Under the pieces are notes generated by a model, which saw only the letters and a program-made list of their open reading frames with translations, had not been told where the DNA came from and did not search any database. Positions 10,038 through 18,886 of a DNA stretch of 64,000 nt are shown in pieces (the stretch's first letter is position 1; every line of letters starts with the position of its first letter). The translations under genes were made by a program, and so were the position numbers. The stretch covers positions 868,001 to 932,000 of the forward strand of contig NZ_JTKH01000024.1 of assembly GCF_000827885.1 (NCBI RefSeq). Direction: 5' to 3'. This DNA comes from Vibrio renipiscarius. GTDB taxonomy: Bacteria > Pseudomonadota > Gammaproteobacteria > Enterobacterales > Vibrionaceae.

Positions 10038-10482
10038 GTTTTAGCTCATCGATGGGCTCTGTGGGTGATTACGTTATTTTCTTCGCTGATATGTGACCTG
10101 CTGCTTACCAGGCAAACGTTCTCTAATAGGGAAAGTAGAAGGAAAAACGTGGGATATCCATATTGGCGTTTATTTTGTGTATTTTTTGTCGGCTTTAGAT
10201 GTGTTTATGGTTGAAGCACTTAAAAGCGAGTGTTGGTGATGTGTTTTTGAGCAGGTTTAGGTCATTTAATTTTAAGTTGTTCTTTGGTTGATGATTGTAT
10301 ACCACGAGTTAGTGATCGACTGAGTGTGAAAGAGAGTAGAAGAAACGAGTCCCAAAACTGGAATTTTCATGGATGATAGTTGTGAAAAAATTGATATCGA
10401 CGTGTTAATTGAGAGGTTTGTGCAGGGAAAAATTGCGTGATTACCGTATAATGCATTCAGCATTCAAATAAGGAGATAAAGA

Positions 10483-10935
10483 ATGAAACTTCGTTACTGG
10501 CTTTCAATGTCTACGTTACTCGCAGCGGCTTTTTCAGCTCAAGCAAGCGCAAGCTGTGAAGTGACGATTGAAGCAAATGATATGATGAAATTTTCGACCG
10601 ATTTGATCAGCGTTCCAGCAACCTGTGAAGAAGTCTCGATCACACTCAAGCATACCGGCAGCCTACCTGCGGCATCAATGGGCCATAATATTGTGATTGC
10701 TGATACGGCAAACGTTCAAGCGATTGGCACGGAAGGTATGAGTGCTGGGATTGATAATAGCTATATCAAACCCGGAGATGATCGTGTTTATGCCTTTTCG
10801 AAAGTGATCGGTGGTGGTGATTCAACCACATTGACATTCGACACCGCGGAGCTGAAATCAGGTGGCGATTATACCTTTTTCTGTTCGTTTCCAGGCCACT
10901 GGGCGATCATGAAAGGCAAGTTTGAGTTCCAATAA
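10483..10935 (+). CDS. azu: Azurin (type I blue copper protein)
   Basis: A periplasmic electron carrier that binds one copper atom. The 150 residues start with a signal peptide (about residues 1-22, cut after the Ala-rich AQASAS). The mature domain has the copper ligands: His in MGHNIVIAD, and Cys, His and Met in FFCSFPGHWAIMKG. The length of about 128 mature residues is typical of azurins. It has a ribosome site AAGGAG and is a single-gene transcript, convergent with pyrC and sharing a symmetrical terminator with it. Confidence 0.93.
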   Translation: MKLRYWLSMSTLLAAAFSAQASASCEVTIEANDMMKFSTDLISVPATCEEVSITLKHTGSLPAASMGHNIVIADTANVQAIGTEGMSAGIDNSYIKPGDDRVYAFSKVIGGGDSTTLTFDTAELKSGGDYTFFCSFPGHWAIMKGKFEFQ

Positions 10936-10985
10936 CACGCACAAATTTGTTAAGGCGTCGTTATTTATAAAGCATCGTTATAAAA

Positions 10986-11011
10986 AATGCCCCGATTCTC
11001 GGGGCATTTTT
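10986..11011. terminator. Bidirectional terminator between azu and pyrC
   Basis: A perfect stem ATGCCCCGA/TCGGGGCAT with loop TTC, flanked by A-rich and T-rich tracts, serving both convergent genes. Confidence 0.9.
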
Positions 11012-11066
11012 GTTGAACATGATTCACGATTGATCACTTGTTGATAATCGCTGTCTTATTTGTTGG

Positions 11067-12095
11067 TTACTTGACTGACCAAGTGACGTCTTCACCCGCT
11101 TTGATTGGAACAACGATATCGTTGCCAAATGGCATGTTCGCAGGCACCGCCCATGCTTGTTTGGTGAGTGTGACGGTATCCGTGTTACGTGGTAGACCGT
11201 AAAAGTCAGGACCATTATGACTTGCGAACCCTTCAAGCATCTCAAGTTTGCCTTCTTGTTCAAAGACTTCAGCGTAAAGCTCTAGAGCGGCATGTGCTGT
11301 GTAAGAACCGGCACAACCACAAGCGGCTTCTTTTTTATCTTTTGCGTGAGGCGCTGAATCGGTACCCAAGAAGAATTTTTTGCTGCCACTTGTGGCGGCG
11401 GCCACTAAGGCTTGCTGGTGGGTATTGCGCTTTAGAATCGGCAAACAGTAAAAGTGCGGTTTAATACCACCCACAAGCATATGGTTACGGTTATACATCA
11501 AGTGATGCGCCGTAATCGTTGCGGCAACATTATCGTTTGCCGCATTAACAAAGTGAGCGGCTTCTGCGGTCGTGATATGTTCTAAAACGATTTTTAGGTT
11601 AGGGAAGTCATTAACAATAGGCGCAAGAACCGTGTCTAGAAATTGTTTTTCACGGTCAAATATGTCGATTTCGTGCGCAGTCACTTCGCCATGAATCAAC
11701 AGCAACATACCCACTTCTTCCATTGCTTCCAGCACTGGATAGATGTTTTTTGCTGAGGTTACACCAGAATCTGAGTTCGTGGTTGCGCCTGCAGGATAAA
11801 GCTTCGCTGCCACAACAAGGCCTGAAGCTTTGGCTTTGCGAATTTCGTCTGGGGTGGTGTTGTCTGTAAGGTAAAGTGCCATTAAAGGAGCAAACTGAGC
11901 ACTTGGTTTTTCCGCCATGATACGTTCACGATAGGCAATGGCCATTTCGGTATCAGTAATCGGTGGGATGGTGTTTGGCATGATGAGCGCGCGGCCATTG
12001 TAACGGCTGATATCGCGCACAGTGTCTTTAAGTACTTCGCCATCGCGAAGATGTACGTGCCAGTCGTCCGGACGAGTAATTGTAATCGTTGTCAT
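11067..12095 (-). CDS. pyrC: Dihydroorotase (class II)
   Basis: It interconverts N-carbamoyl-aspartate and dihydroorotate, the third step of de novo pyrimidine synthesis. The ATG at 12095 is chosen over the in-frame ATG at 12140 because it has GGGAG 6 bp upstream and gives the normal length (342 residues). Zinc ligands are visible: [10 protein letters not shown] at the N-terminus, the lysine to be carbamylated in [19 protein letters not shown], and the aspartate in LGTDSAPH. A strong PurR-like operator lies about 150 bp upstream, consistent with purine-responsive control of pyrC in enterobacteria. Confidence 0.95.
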   Translation of the reverse strand: MTTITITRPDDWHVHLRDGEVLKDTVRDISRYNGRALIMPNTIPPITDTEMAIAYRERIMAEKPSAQFAPLMALYLTDNTTPDEIRKAKASGLVVAAKLYPAGATTNSDSGVTSAKNIYPVLEAMEEVGMLLLIHGEVTAHEIDIFDREKQFLDTVLAPIVNDFPNLKIVLEHITTAEAAHFVNAANDNVAATITAHHLMYNRNHMLVGGIKPHFYCLPILKRNTHQQALVAAATSGSKKFFLGTDSAPHAKDKKEAACGCAGSYTAHAALELYAEVFEQEGKLEMLEGFASHNGPDFYGLPRNTDTVTLTKQAWAVPANMPFGNDIVVPIKAGEDVTWSVK

Positions 12096-12245
12096 GTTAG
12101 CTCCCACCATGGAATAGTTGTCTGATTGGAGCCTAAGCATTTGTTTATATGAATAAACGCGAATGCTTAGGCGACAGGATGATAGAGGAAAGCGATGACG
12201 ATTTCACCTTCTTTTTTTATCAGCAGTACTCGTGGCATAATAAAA

Positions 12246-12261
12246 AGCTAAACGTTTGCGT
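12246..12261. promoter_or_regulatory. PurR-like operator upstream of pyrC
   Basis: AGCTAAACGTTTGCGT matches 13 of 16 positions of the PurR consensus, including the whole right half. It lies about 150 bp upstream of the pyrC start and about 130 bp before ycbX. Confidence 0.6.
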
Positions 12262-12388
12262 TATCCAAAGCACAATAAGATGCCGTCGTCGTTTGACTGA
12301 CTTCGCGCTCGATCGTCAGTGAGTACGAACAATGTCGGCTATATTCGTAAGCACATATACCCAAGGAATGTGTCACTAAGGAAGAGTT

Positions 12389-13528
12389 ATGTCAGCTTCA
12401 ACACTTTCAACAATTCATGTTTATCCGGTTAAGTCTGTTGCCGGCGTTTCAATGTCTACCGCTTGGGTCGAAAAGCAAGGGCTGATGTTCGATCGACGTT
12501 TCATGTTGGCAAAAGCCGATGGTGCGATGGTCACCGCTCGAAAATACCCGCATATGGTGCAAGTGAAGTCGGTATTGTGCCCCGATGGTTTGCTGTTTAC
12601 TGCGCCAAACCGTCCTTCACTGCGTATTCGATACAGCACATTTAAGATGCAATCGACACCAGTGACAGTGTGGGGGGATACCTTTAGTGCTTACACCACA
12701 TCAGATGAGGCGGATGACTGGTTTAGTGAGGTCGTGGGATGCCGTGTTGAGTTGGTTTTTACGGGTGAGCAATCGCATCGTATTCGTGAAAAGTTAGGCC
12801 ACAATGTCAGCTTTGCCGACGGCTATCCGTTGCTGATCATTAGTGAAGGATCATTGGCGGATCTTAATGAACGCAGTCGCGAGATGCATACAATGGATCA
12901 ATTCCGAGCGAACTTGATCGCCTCGAATCTTGAGCCTTTTGTGGAAGACAGTTGGAAGCGGATTCGTATTGGAGAGGTTGAATTTGAGATCGTAAAGCCA
13001 TGCGAGCGATGCATATTGACCACCGTGGATACAGAAAAGGGCGTGTTTAAGGCGAGCAAAGAACCCCTAAAAACCTTGAGTGAATTTCGAGCGAATGAAT
13101 CGGGCGGCGTGTTCTTTGGGCAAAACTTAGTGGCGAAGAATGAAGGGATGATTCGTGCGGGTGATGCCATTGAAGTGCTGGAGTATAAAGAGAAAGAATA
13201 CTACGTTGATCGCACTTCCCAACGCGATAAAGAAACCTTTTCGGCGGCGCAGGTTGAGCAAAGCGTCGAACAAACGGTCACAATAAAAGTGAATAATCGC
13301 GAGTTTGTGGGTGACAACCAACGAACGATGCTAGAACAGGCGGAAGCCGCGGGCATCAATATACCGAACAGTTGCCGAGCGGGTTTATGTGGAGCCTGTC
13401 GAGTGAAAGTGGTCGCTGGAAATGTCACTCATGCTCAAGTCCCAGCGTTGGATCATATTGATGTTGAGGGTGGGGAAGCACTGGCGTGTTGCGCCGTACC
13501 TTCATCAGATATTGAAGTGAACTATTAG
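12389..13528 (+). CDS. ycbX: MOSC-domain protein with C-terminal 2Fe-2S ferredoxin (YcbX type)
   Basis: A molybdenum-cofactor protein related to E. coli YcbX, which reduces N-hydroxylated base analogues and so detoxifies them. In its 379 residues one sees the MOSC N-terminal beta-barrel (YPVKSVAGVSM..RRFMLA), the MOSC domain with the cofactor cysteine in KPCERCILTTVD (about residue 207), and a plant-type ferredoxin domain from about residue 295 with CRAGLCGACRVKV and a fourth cysteine in ALACCAVPSS. Length is close to E. coli YcbX (369). It is monocistronic. Confidence 0.9.
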   Translation: MSASTLSTIHVYPVKSVAGVSMSTAWVEKQGLMFDRRFMLAKADGAMVTARKYPHMVQVKSVLCPDGLLFTAPNRPSLRIRYSTFKMQSTPVTVWGDTFSAYTTSDEADDWFSEVVGCRVELVFTGEQSHRIREKLGHNVSFADGYPLLIISEGSLADLNERSREMHTMDQFRANLIASNLEPFVEDSWKRIRIGEVEFEIVKPCERCILTTVDTEKGVFKASKEPLKTLSEFRANESGGVFFGQNLVAKNEGMIRAGDAIEVLEYKEKEYYVDRTSQRDKETFSAAQVEQSVEQTVTIKVNNREFVGDNQRTMLEQAEAAGINIPNSCRAGLCGACRVKVVAGNVTHAQVPALDHIDVEGGEALACCAVPSSDIEVNY

Positions 13529-13577
13529 TTTAAATTCATCTTAAGACTTGTGCTAATTATGTGATTAGCACAAGTCG

Positions 13578-14483
13578 TTATACTGGATCGTTATTTAGAA
13601 TCGTAGGCTCGATATCGTCTTTTTTGCGGCGTTTTATTTGCGCCAAAATGACCCCACTGATCACCATGATACCGCCGATTAAGTGGTAAATATGCACGGT
13701 TTCACCCAGTGTTGTGGCTGCGAGCGTCACGGCGACCACAGGCAACAGATTCATAAACATTGCGCTGTTGTCTGCGCCAATGACATCAATCGATTTGATC
13801 CACATCCATGGCGCTGCAATCGATGCTGCAATCGATGCATAGAGGACAATGGGCATGGCTTCAGAAGGAGGAAGTAGCTGATCGCTCGTGAGCCAAATAG
13901 GGGCCAGCATAATCATTGAGGCGAAACCTTGCACGTAGATCGAGACGGTATTGGGCAGGTTCATCTTCCAACGCTTGAGCAATACACAGTATAAAGCATA
14001 CGCAAAAGAAGCCACCACCATTAACGCATCACCCGTGGTTACGCTTTGCGATAAGAAAAACAGCATGTCCCCTTTGCCTAGCATGTAGGCCAATCCCACT
14101 AATGCGATTACGCCGCCCATAATACTATTGCGAGAAATCGGTTTCCCCAGTATTGGTACGCTAATAAAAATGGCAATCAATGGGACTAACGCACTGATTA
14201 GAGACATATTTGATGCTGTCGTCGTGACAGCCGCAAAATAACCACACGATTGGTTAATGACCATGCCAAGTAACCCGAGCACCGTGAGTTTGGCAAGATT
14301 CGGACGGATATCAGACCAAAGTTTGATGACCTTAGGTAAGCAAAATGGCGTTAAAATGGCGATGGCAAACAACCAACGATAGAAACTCATTGCGCTTGGC
14401 TCAATGAGAGATGCGGCCATTTTACTGGCAACAGCATTCGTACCCCAGATGAAAACAGTGAGTAGCGGTAGTAAGTAGATCAT
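13578..14483 (-). CDS. EamA/DMT-family transporter
   Basis: A 301-residue inner-membrane protein with ten hydrophobic helices arranged as two EamA repeats, each of about 140 residues. The first helix contains FIWGTNAVASKMA, typical of the drug/metabolite transporter superfamily. The C-terminal tail is basic and soluble (KRRKKDD). The substrate is unknown; members export amino acids or other metabolites. It diverges by about 100 bp from the AraC-type regulator at 14582, which is the likely regulator. Confidence 0.88.
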   Translation of the reverse strand: MIYLLPLLTVFIWGTNAVASKMAASLIEPSAMSFYRWLFAIAILTPFCLPKVIKLWSDIRPNLAKLTVLGLLGMVINQSCGYFAAVTTTASNMSLISALVPLIAIFISVPILGKPISRNSIMGGVIALVGLAYMLGKGDMLFFLSQSVTTGDALMVVASFAYALYCVLLKRWKMNLPNTVSIYVQGFASMIMLAPIWLTSDQLLPPSEAMPIVLYASIAASIAAPWMWIKSIDVIGADNSAMFMNLLPVVAVTLAATTLGETVHIYHLIGGIMVISGVILAQIKRRKKDDIEPTILNNDPV

Positions 14484-14581
14484 GTGAGGTTTATCGCATA
14501 GTTAGGCTGGCGGGTAGTTTGTCAGGTCTGTATAATTGCAAGTATCTATAAAACGACATTGTGCGCTCTAGGAAGACAAGT

Positions 14582-15373
14582 TTGAGAAAACCAGCCAAAC
14601 ATCTGCACCCGTCGTTATCGATCGATAAAGCGCCATCAGATGTATTTATGAATTTTGAGGCGTTTTTGTCGAACACCGAGACGCGTGTTCACAGCCATCC
14701 ATGGGGTCAAGTTCAATTGATCAGTGGTGGCATTCTTGAAATGGAAGTTGAGGAAACTCGTTTTTTAGCCCCACCTCACCTAGCAATCTGGGTACCACCC
14801 GGCATTATGCACACCAGTTTTAACCGTAAGCCTTTGTCTTATTGCTCATTGAATGTGGCTTTGCATTTAACCGAAAACTTTCCAGATAAAACCAGCTTGA
14901 TTCGTGTCACCTCAATCGCTTCCTCGATTGTGGATGATTTTCGCTCTCGACGAATTAATGTCGCTCAAACTGAGGCGGATAAACGCTTAGTTCAAGTATT
15001 GCTGGATCAACTTGCTACACGTGACACGCAGCATCACTTTCTTCCTTCTAGCGACAACAAATACATAGCGCCAATCCTTGCGGCAGTCGAAGAAGATCCG
15101 ACCGATAACACCAGTTTATCGGAATGGGCAGAGCGGGTGCATACGACTGAACGCACATTAGCGAGGCATTGCCAATCGGAATTAGGAATGAGTTTCACGG
15201 AATGGCGCTTGCGCGTTCGTTACCTCTATTCAATGGAGCTATTGCAAAAGGGTCAGTCGGTGAAAGAGGTTGCCTTTACTCTCGGTTATAACCAAGCCAG
15301 TCCATACATTGCCATGTTTCGTAAGTACGCGGGTCAAACTCCGGAGCAATACAAAAGCAAACTGATCTATTAA
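14582..15373 (+). CDS. AraC-family transcriptional regulator (cupin plus HTH)
   Basis: A DNA-binding regulator with an N-terminal cupin-like sensor (HSHPWGQVQLISGG at about residues 35-50) and a C-terminal AraC HTH of about 100 residues (SLSEWAERVHTTERTLARH; QSVKEVAFTLGYNQASPYIAMF). The frame opens at a GTG at 14561, but the TTG at 14582 is preceded by AGGAAGA at good spacing and is preferred, giving 263 residues. It is divergent from the EamA transporter, so it probably controls that gene and itself. Confidence 0.85.
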   Translation: MRKPAKHLHPSLSIDKAPSDVFMNFEAFLSNTETRVHSHPWGQVQLISGGILEMEVEETRFLAPPHLAIWVPPGIMHTSFNRKPLSYCSLNVALHLTENFPDKTSLIRVTSIASSIVDDFRSRRINVAQTEADKRLVQVLLDQLATRDTQHHFLPSSDNKYIAPILAAVEEDPTDNTSLSEWAERVHTTERTLARHCQSELGMSFTEWRLRVRYLYSMELLQKGQSVKEVAFTLGYNQASPYIAMFRKYAGQTPEQYKSKLIY

Positions 15374-15379
15374 GTCGGT

Positions 15380-16642
15380 TTACTCGACGTCGATAAAGTA
15401 GGTCGATTGTGACGATGGATTGAGGTAATGATACTGATCCAGCGTGAGATCTTTACTGTCCAATACTTTGCTAATGCTTAAGCCAAACTCGGCAATATTA
15501 ATGATTGCCGCTTGGCCTCGAGGCACGTTCTGATCGTAAACCAATATGTATGGACTCAGTCGAGTTTCTTTATTGGTGGAAATCACCACTCCGATTTGGT
15601 GATCAGAGAGCTCAACAATCGTGCCTGGAGGATAAACGCCCACCACGCTAATCAACGCCATGATGTCTTTAACATCATGCTGATTACGGCACTTATTGTA
15701 TAAGTAAGTTAGCGCATTGTGTGGGCTGCATGGGTTATCTAATCGGTTACAAAGATTATCGTAGGCATTGGCTAAAATGAGTATGCGTGCGAGTGGGTGA
15801 ATCTCATCTTGGCTCAAGCCTTTTGGGTAGCCAGAGCCGTCGTTACGTTCATGGTGCTGCCCAATCAACGTTAATGCCGCGGCGGGAAACTGGGGGATTT
15901 GTGCGCTAATTTTCAGGCTTTTGTCTAAATGAGAATAAAGCCGTTTTCTATCATAGTCTTCCAGTGGTTCTGGTTTTGATAGCAAACTCACAGGCAGTTG
16001 AACCTTGCCGATGTCGTGATACAAAGCCGAGAAGGCCACTAATTGACACTGCTTAGCGTTAAAGCCTTTGGCCTGACATATCAACACCGACAATAGAGAC
16101 ACATTTAATGAGTGGTAATGCAGTCGACTGTAGCCGACGGAATCGTTCATCAAATGGATCGCACTCCCGCTTTCGCTACTGATGTTTTTATAGAGAAAGT
16201 TGACGATGGACAGCGATTTACTCACGCTTGGTTTTTCGCTCAGTTTGTCGAGTTCAAAGAGACCTTGGACATCGTTAAGGGTATTAGAAAATGCCTCTTT
16301 AGAACGAAGAATACGATCTTCAATCGCGGCAAATTGCTTACAACTCTCTTGCTTCTTCAGCCACATGTCGTGGATGGCTTCTTCTGTAATGGGTTCGCTC
16401 GGGATACTCGCGATCACTTCATCGGTAGTGTTTTGATTTAGAGGCTCAATCGGTTCGTCACTCACGTCACTTTTGAGAGCATTGATCGTGATCGTTTTAA
16501 TGCCGAGTTGCTTGATAATGCTTAATTGTTCATCATTCTTTATTTTGAATGAATTGAGTAAAAAAGGGTGTTGGCCCCACTTCAGTGGGAGATAAACATA
16601 GTGGCCGATATGCAGTTGGTTTATATCAAGTCTTACTTTCAT
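15380..16642 (-). CDS. HD-GYP domain c-di-GMP phosphodiesterase
   Basis: It hydrolyses cyclic di-GMP and so lowers the second messenger that favours biofilm over motility. The 420 residues begin with a DUF3391-like domain (VRLDINQLHIGHYVYLPLKW), then the HD-GYP domain: metal ligands in LYHDIGK (HD at 209-210) and the GYP signature HHERNDGSGYP at 263-273. Both motifs are intact, so activity is expected. There is no membrane segment. It is convergent with the AraC gene, only 6 bp from its stop. Confidence 0.9.
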   Translation of the reverse strand: MKVRLDINQLHIGHYVYLPLKWGQHPFLLNSFKIKNDEQLSIIKQLGIKTITINALKSDVSDEPIEPLNQNTTDEVIASIPSEPITEEAIHDMWLKKQESCKQFAAIEDRILRSKEAFSNTLNDVQGLFELDKLSEKPSVSKSLSIVNFLYKNISSESGSAIHLMNDSVGYSRLHYHSLNVSLLSVLICQAKGFNAKQCQLVAFSALYHDIGKVQLPVSLLSKPEPLEDYDRKRLYSHLDKSLKISAQIPQFPAAALTLIGQHHERNDGSGYPKGLSQDEIHPLARILILANAYDNLCNRLDNPCSPHNALTYLYNKCRNQHDVKDIMALISVVGVYPPGTIVELSDHQIGVVISTNKETRLSPYILVYDQNVPRGQAAIINIAEFGLSISKVLDSKDLTLDQYHYLNPSSQSTYFIDVE

Positions 16643-17045
16643 GCTCGTTTCATATCAAGAATTAAAAACATTACCCTATCAACCGATGAAATTTTCCGAG
16701 CCGCGATAAGCGCGGATCTTGAATTCGTGCTGGGTGAATTCGTTTTCGGTATTAAGGGTTTGTATTCTCGATAAAAAGTGCTCGAGAATGACCGATTCGA
16801 GCCAGACTGTACTCTTGAGTCAGACATATTTCTATCTTATCTCACCGGAAAGTTGATATTGGTAGGTTCTATTGCGCTTTCCTTAATCATGTTTGGTCAT
16901 GTTTGGTCAAAGAGGCCGTGGTGATGGCACTTTAGAATGACATGACAGCGGTATTACTTGGCGTAGAACGGCACTAATCTGCACTCTTAAAGATAAAGAG
17001 TCCCCATCATTGCACCGATATGACGGGTGTGACGTAGAAAGCTAT
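16643..17045. other. Intergenic region, no gene seen
   Basis: A 400-bp gap between the HD-GYP start and the DUF2256 gene. It contains a direct duplication CATGTTTGGT-CATGTTTGGT at about 16888-16908. No frame here is convincing. Confidence 0.4.
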
Positions 17046-17201
17046 ATGAAAGGATTTAAATCGGATCTTGCGACCAAGATTTGCCCTGTGTGTCAGCGGC
17101 CTTTTTCTTGGCGTAAAAAATGGCAACGCAATTGGGCGAACGTTCTCTATTGTTCTCAGCGATGCCGTCGAGCAAAGAAGCCAGCAAGTGATGCAAGTTA
17201 A
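17046..17201 (+). CDS. DUF2256 small zinc-ribbon protein
   Basis: A 51-residue basic protein with four cysteines in two pairs ([14 protein letters not shown] and [12 protein letters not shown]), the DUF2256 signature, probably a zinc knuckle. The ATG at 17046, following AAAG, is chosen over an upstream in-frame ATG because the domain starts right there. DUF2256 genes are often found beside photolyase/cryptochrome genes, and here the convergent (6-4) photolyase gene is its immediate neighbour. The function is unknown. Confidence 0.82.
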   Translation: MKGFKSDLATKICPVCQRPFSWRKKWQRNWANVLYCSQRCRRAKKPASDAS

Positions 17202-17225
17202 CGCGACTTCGCCATGCTTCTTTTA

Positions 17226-17281
17226 CTGTGCCTCTTTTACTGTGCCTCTTTTACAAGGTCTCTTTTAAAGTGTCTTTTTTA
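17226..17281. repeat. Four tandem 14-bp repeats
   Basis: Two identical units CTGTGCCTCTTTTA are followed by two diverged units (CAAGGTCTCTTTTA, AAGTGTCTTTTTTA). The array fills the gap between the DUF2256 stop and the photolyase stop; the last unit includes the photolyase stop codon. Confidence 0.85.
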
Positions 17282-18886
17282 AAGAGTCTCGAGGTTGTTG
17301 ATGTAGTGTTCGGCGGTGTCTAGAATCGCGTCTTGGACTTGTGGATCGGTACGATCCCAAGAGCGATAAATCATGCCAATGCGTGGGTTGTTAGCAAGGC
17401 GCTCGCGATGTTTGTGCATGAAGCGCCAGTAGAGGCTGTTTAATGGGCATGCCCCTTCGCCGCTCCGTTGTTTAACGTCGTAGTGGCATCCTTTGCAATA
17501 GTCACTCATCTTGTTGATGTAAGCGCCACTTGCCGCATAAGGTTTGGTGCCGACGATACCGCCATCGGCAAACAACGCCATGCCGCGAGTGTTGGGCATT
17601 TCGACCCATTCAATCGCATCGACGTACACACTCAAATACCATTCATCGACTTGGTCGGGGTCGATCTCAGTGATCAAGCAAAAATTCCCCGTCACCATCA
17701 AGCGCTGAATGTGATGCGCGTAAGAATAATCGAGCGATTGAGAAATGGCGTGATGTAAGCACGACATCTTGGTTTCACCATCCCAGAAGTAATGGGGCAA
17801 AGTGTTATGAGCTTCAAGCGCATTTAACGTCTGGTAGTTAGGCATATTGGCCCAATAAACGGCTCGAATATACTCTCGCCACCCGAGCACTTGGCGTACA
17901 AACCCTTCCACTTGAGCGATGTCGATATCACTGCGTTGACGATAGGCGGCCAGCGCGGCCTCAATGACTTCGGCGGGAGTGAGCAGTTTACTATTGAGCG
18001 AAAAGGAAAGTCGGCAGTGATACAAACTCCATTTGGCGTCATGGTTTTCTGTCATGGCATCTTGGAAGCGACCAAAGAGCGGCAAGCAAACTTGGCAGAA
18101 ATGGGCGAGTAAGCCCAGACTTTGTGAACGATTAATTGGCCAAATGAGCTGCTCGCCGATCGTGCCAATGGTCTTGATATTGTGCTGTTCAAGCCGCTGG
18201 ATAACCTCGTGGGTTTCAGATCCAAATAACAAAGGCTGCGGAAGTTGCTCAATGTCTTTTGGTTTGAGCTTAATGCGATTGTTCGCGTCGAAATTCCATT
18301 GACCCCCTTCGGGCTTTCCCTCTTGAATTAGGATGTTGAACCGCTTACGCATCCGGCGATAAAAATGCTCCATCATAATGTGTTTTTTCGCGGGGAACTG
18401 TTGTTCAATTTCGGCAAATGGCAGCATGAAGTGTTCGCTATCAACGCAGTTCGTTACCACTTGAGTGCGCGTTTGGTCGGTTTGGCAAGCTTGTGCATCG
18501 TCGCATGTCTCACTCTGTTGTACCGGCGGTAATGTCAAATTGGCCAGCTGTGCTAATAACCGATACTCATCCGGTCGTTGATACTCAAAAATGCGGGCAT
18601 TCACTTCCGTAACATAGTGTGCAATCAAAGCGGGAAGATCCGTAAAATGCTGAGTATCGTCTAAGGTCAAATACAAGACATGATGGCCTTCTTCTTGCCG
18701 TTCATGGGCAAATGCCTTCATGGCGAGAAAAAAAGCGCATACTTTTTGGATATGGTGGGGAGTGTAAGTCGCTTCTTGATGCAGTTCGGCGATCACATAT
18801 AAGGTTGTGTCATCCACACGAGAAAACCAGCTGTGCTGAGCGTTGAGCTGATCGCCCAAAATAAGTCGTACACGAGTGTAGTGCAT
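17279..18886 (-). CDS. phrB: FeS-containing bacterial (6-4) photolyase (PhrB / FeS-BCP)
   Basis: A cryptochrome/photolyase-family enzyme of the iron-sulfur bacterial group, which repairs UV (6-4) photoproducts using FAD and blue light. The ATG at 18886 ([15 protein letters not shown]) gives 535 residues, beginning with the family's RLILGDQLN strand. The C-terminal half has the FAD-binding region (QVLGWREYIRAVYW; LMVTGNFCLI) and the 4Fe-4S cysteines, including GCHYDVKQRSGEGACPLN. Its start overlaps the stop of the cry-DASH gene by one base (TAATG), so the two are translationally coupled. Confidence 0.9.
   Translation of the reverse strand: MHYTRVRLILGDQLNAQHSWFSRVDDTTLYVIAELHQEATYTPHHIQKVCAFFLAMKAFAHERQEEGHHVLYLTLDDTQHFTDLPALIAHYVTEVNARIFEYQRPDEYRLLAQLANLTLPPVQQSETCDDAQACQTDQTRTQVVTNCVDSEHFMLPFAEIEQQFPAKKHIMMEHFYRRMRKRFNILIQEGKPEGGQWNFDANNRIKLKPKDIEQLPQPLLFGSETHEVIQRLEQHNIKTIGTIGEQLIWPINRSQSLGLLAHFCQVCLPLFGRFQDAMTENHDAKWSLYHCRLSFSLNSKLLTPAEVIEAALAAYRQRSDIDIAQVEGFVRQVLGWREYIRAVYWANMPNYQTLNALEAHNTLPHYFWDGETKMSCLHHAISQSLDYSYAHHIQRLMVTGNFCLITEIDPDQVDEWYLSVYVDAIEWVEMPNTRGMALFADGGIVGTKPYAASGAYINKMSDYCKGCHYDVKQRSGEGACPLNSLYWRFMHKHRERLANNPRIGMIYRSWDRTDPQVQDAILDTAEHYINNLETL

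Larger units (their letters stand above)
9801..10482. other. Divergent intergenic region codB/azu
   Basis: About 680 bp, AT-rich near codB. It contains two PurR-like boxes (9987-10002 and 10110-10125) and a rightward terminator-like hairpin at 10012-10037. No protein gene is supported. The region next to azu (10380-10480) should carry the azurin promoter, with the ribosome site AAGGAG at about 10470. Confidence 0.5.

Noticed and set aside
16888..16908. CATGTTTGGT direct duplication considered as an insertion duplication
   Set aside because: The copies are adjacent with nothing between, so it is a simple tandem repeat.
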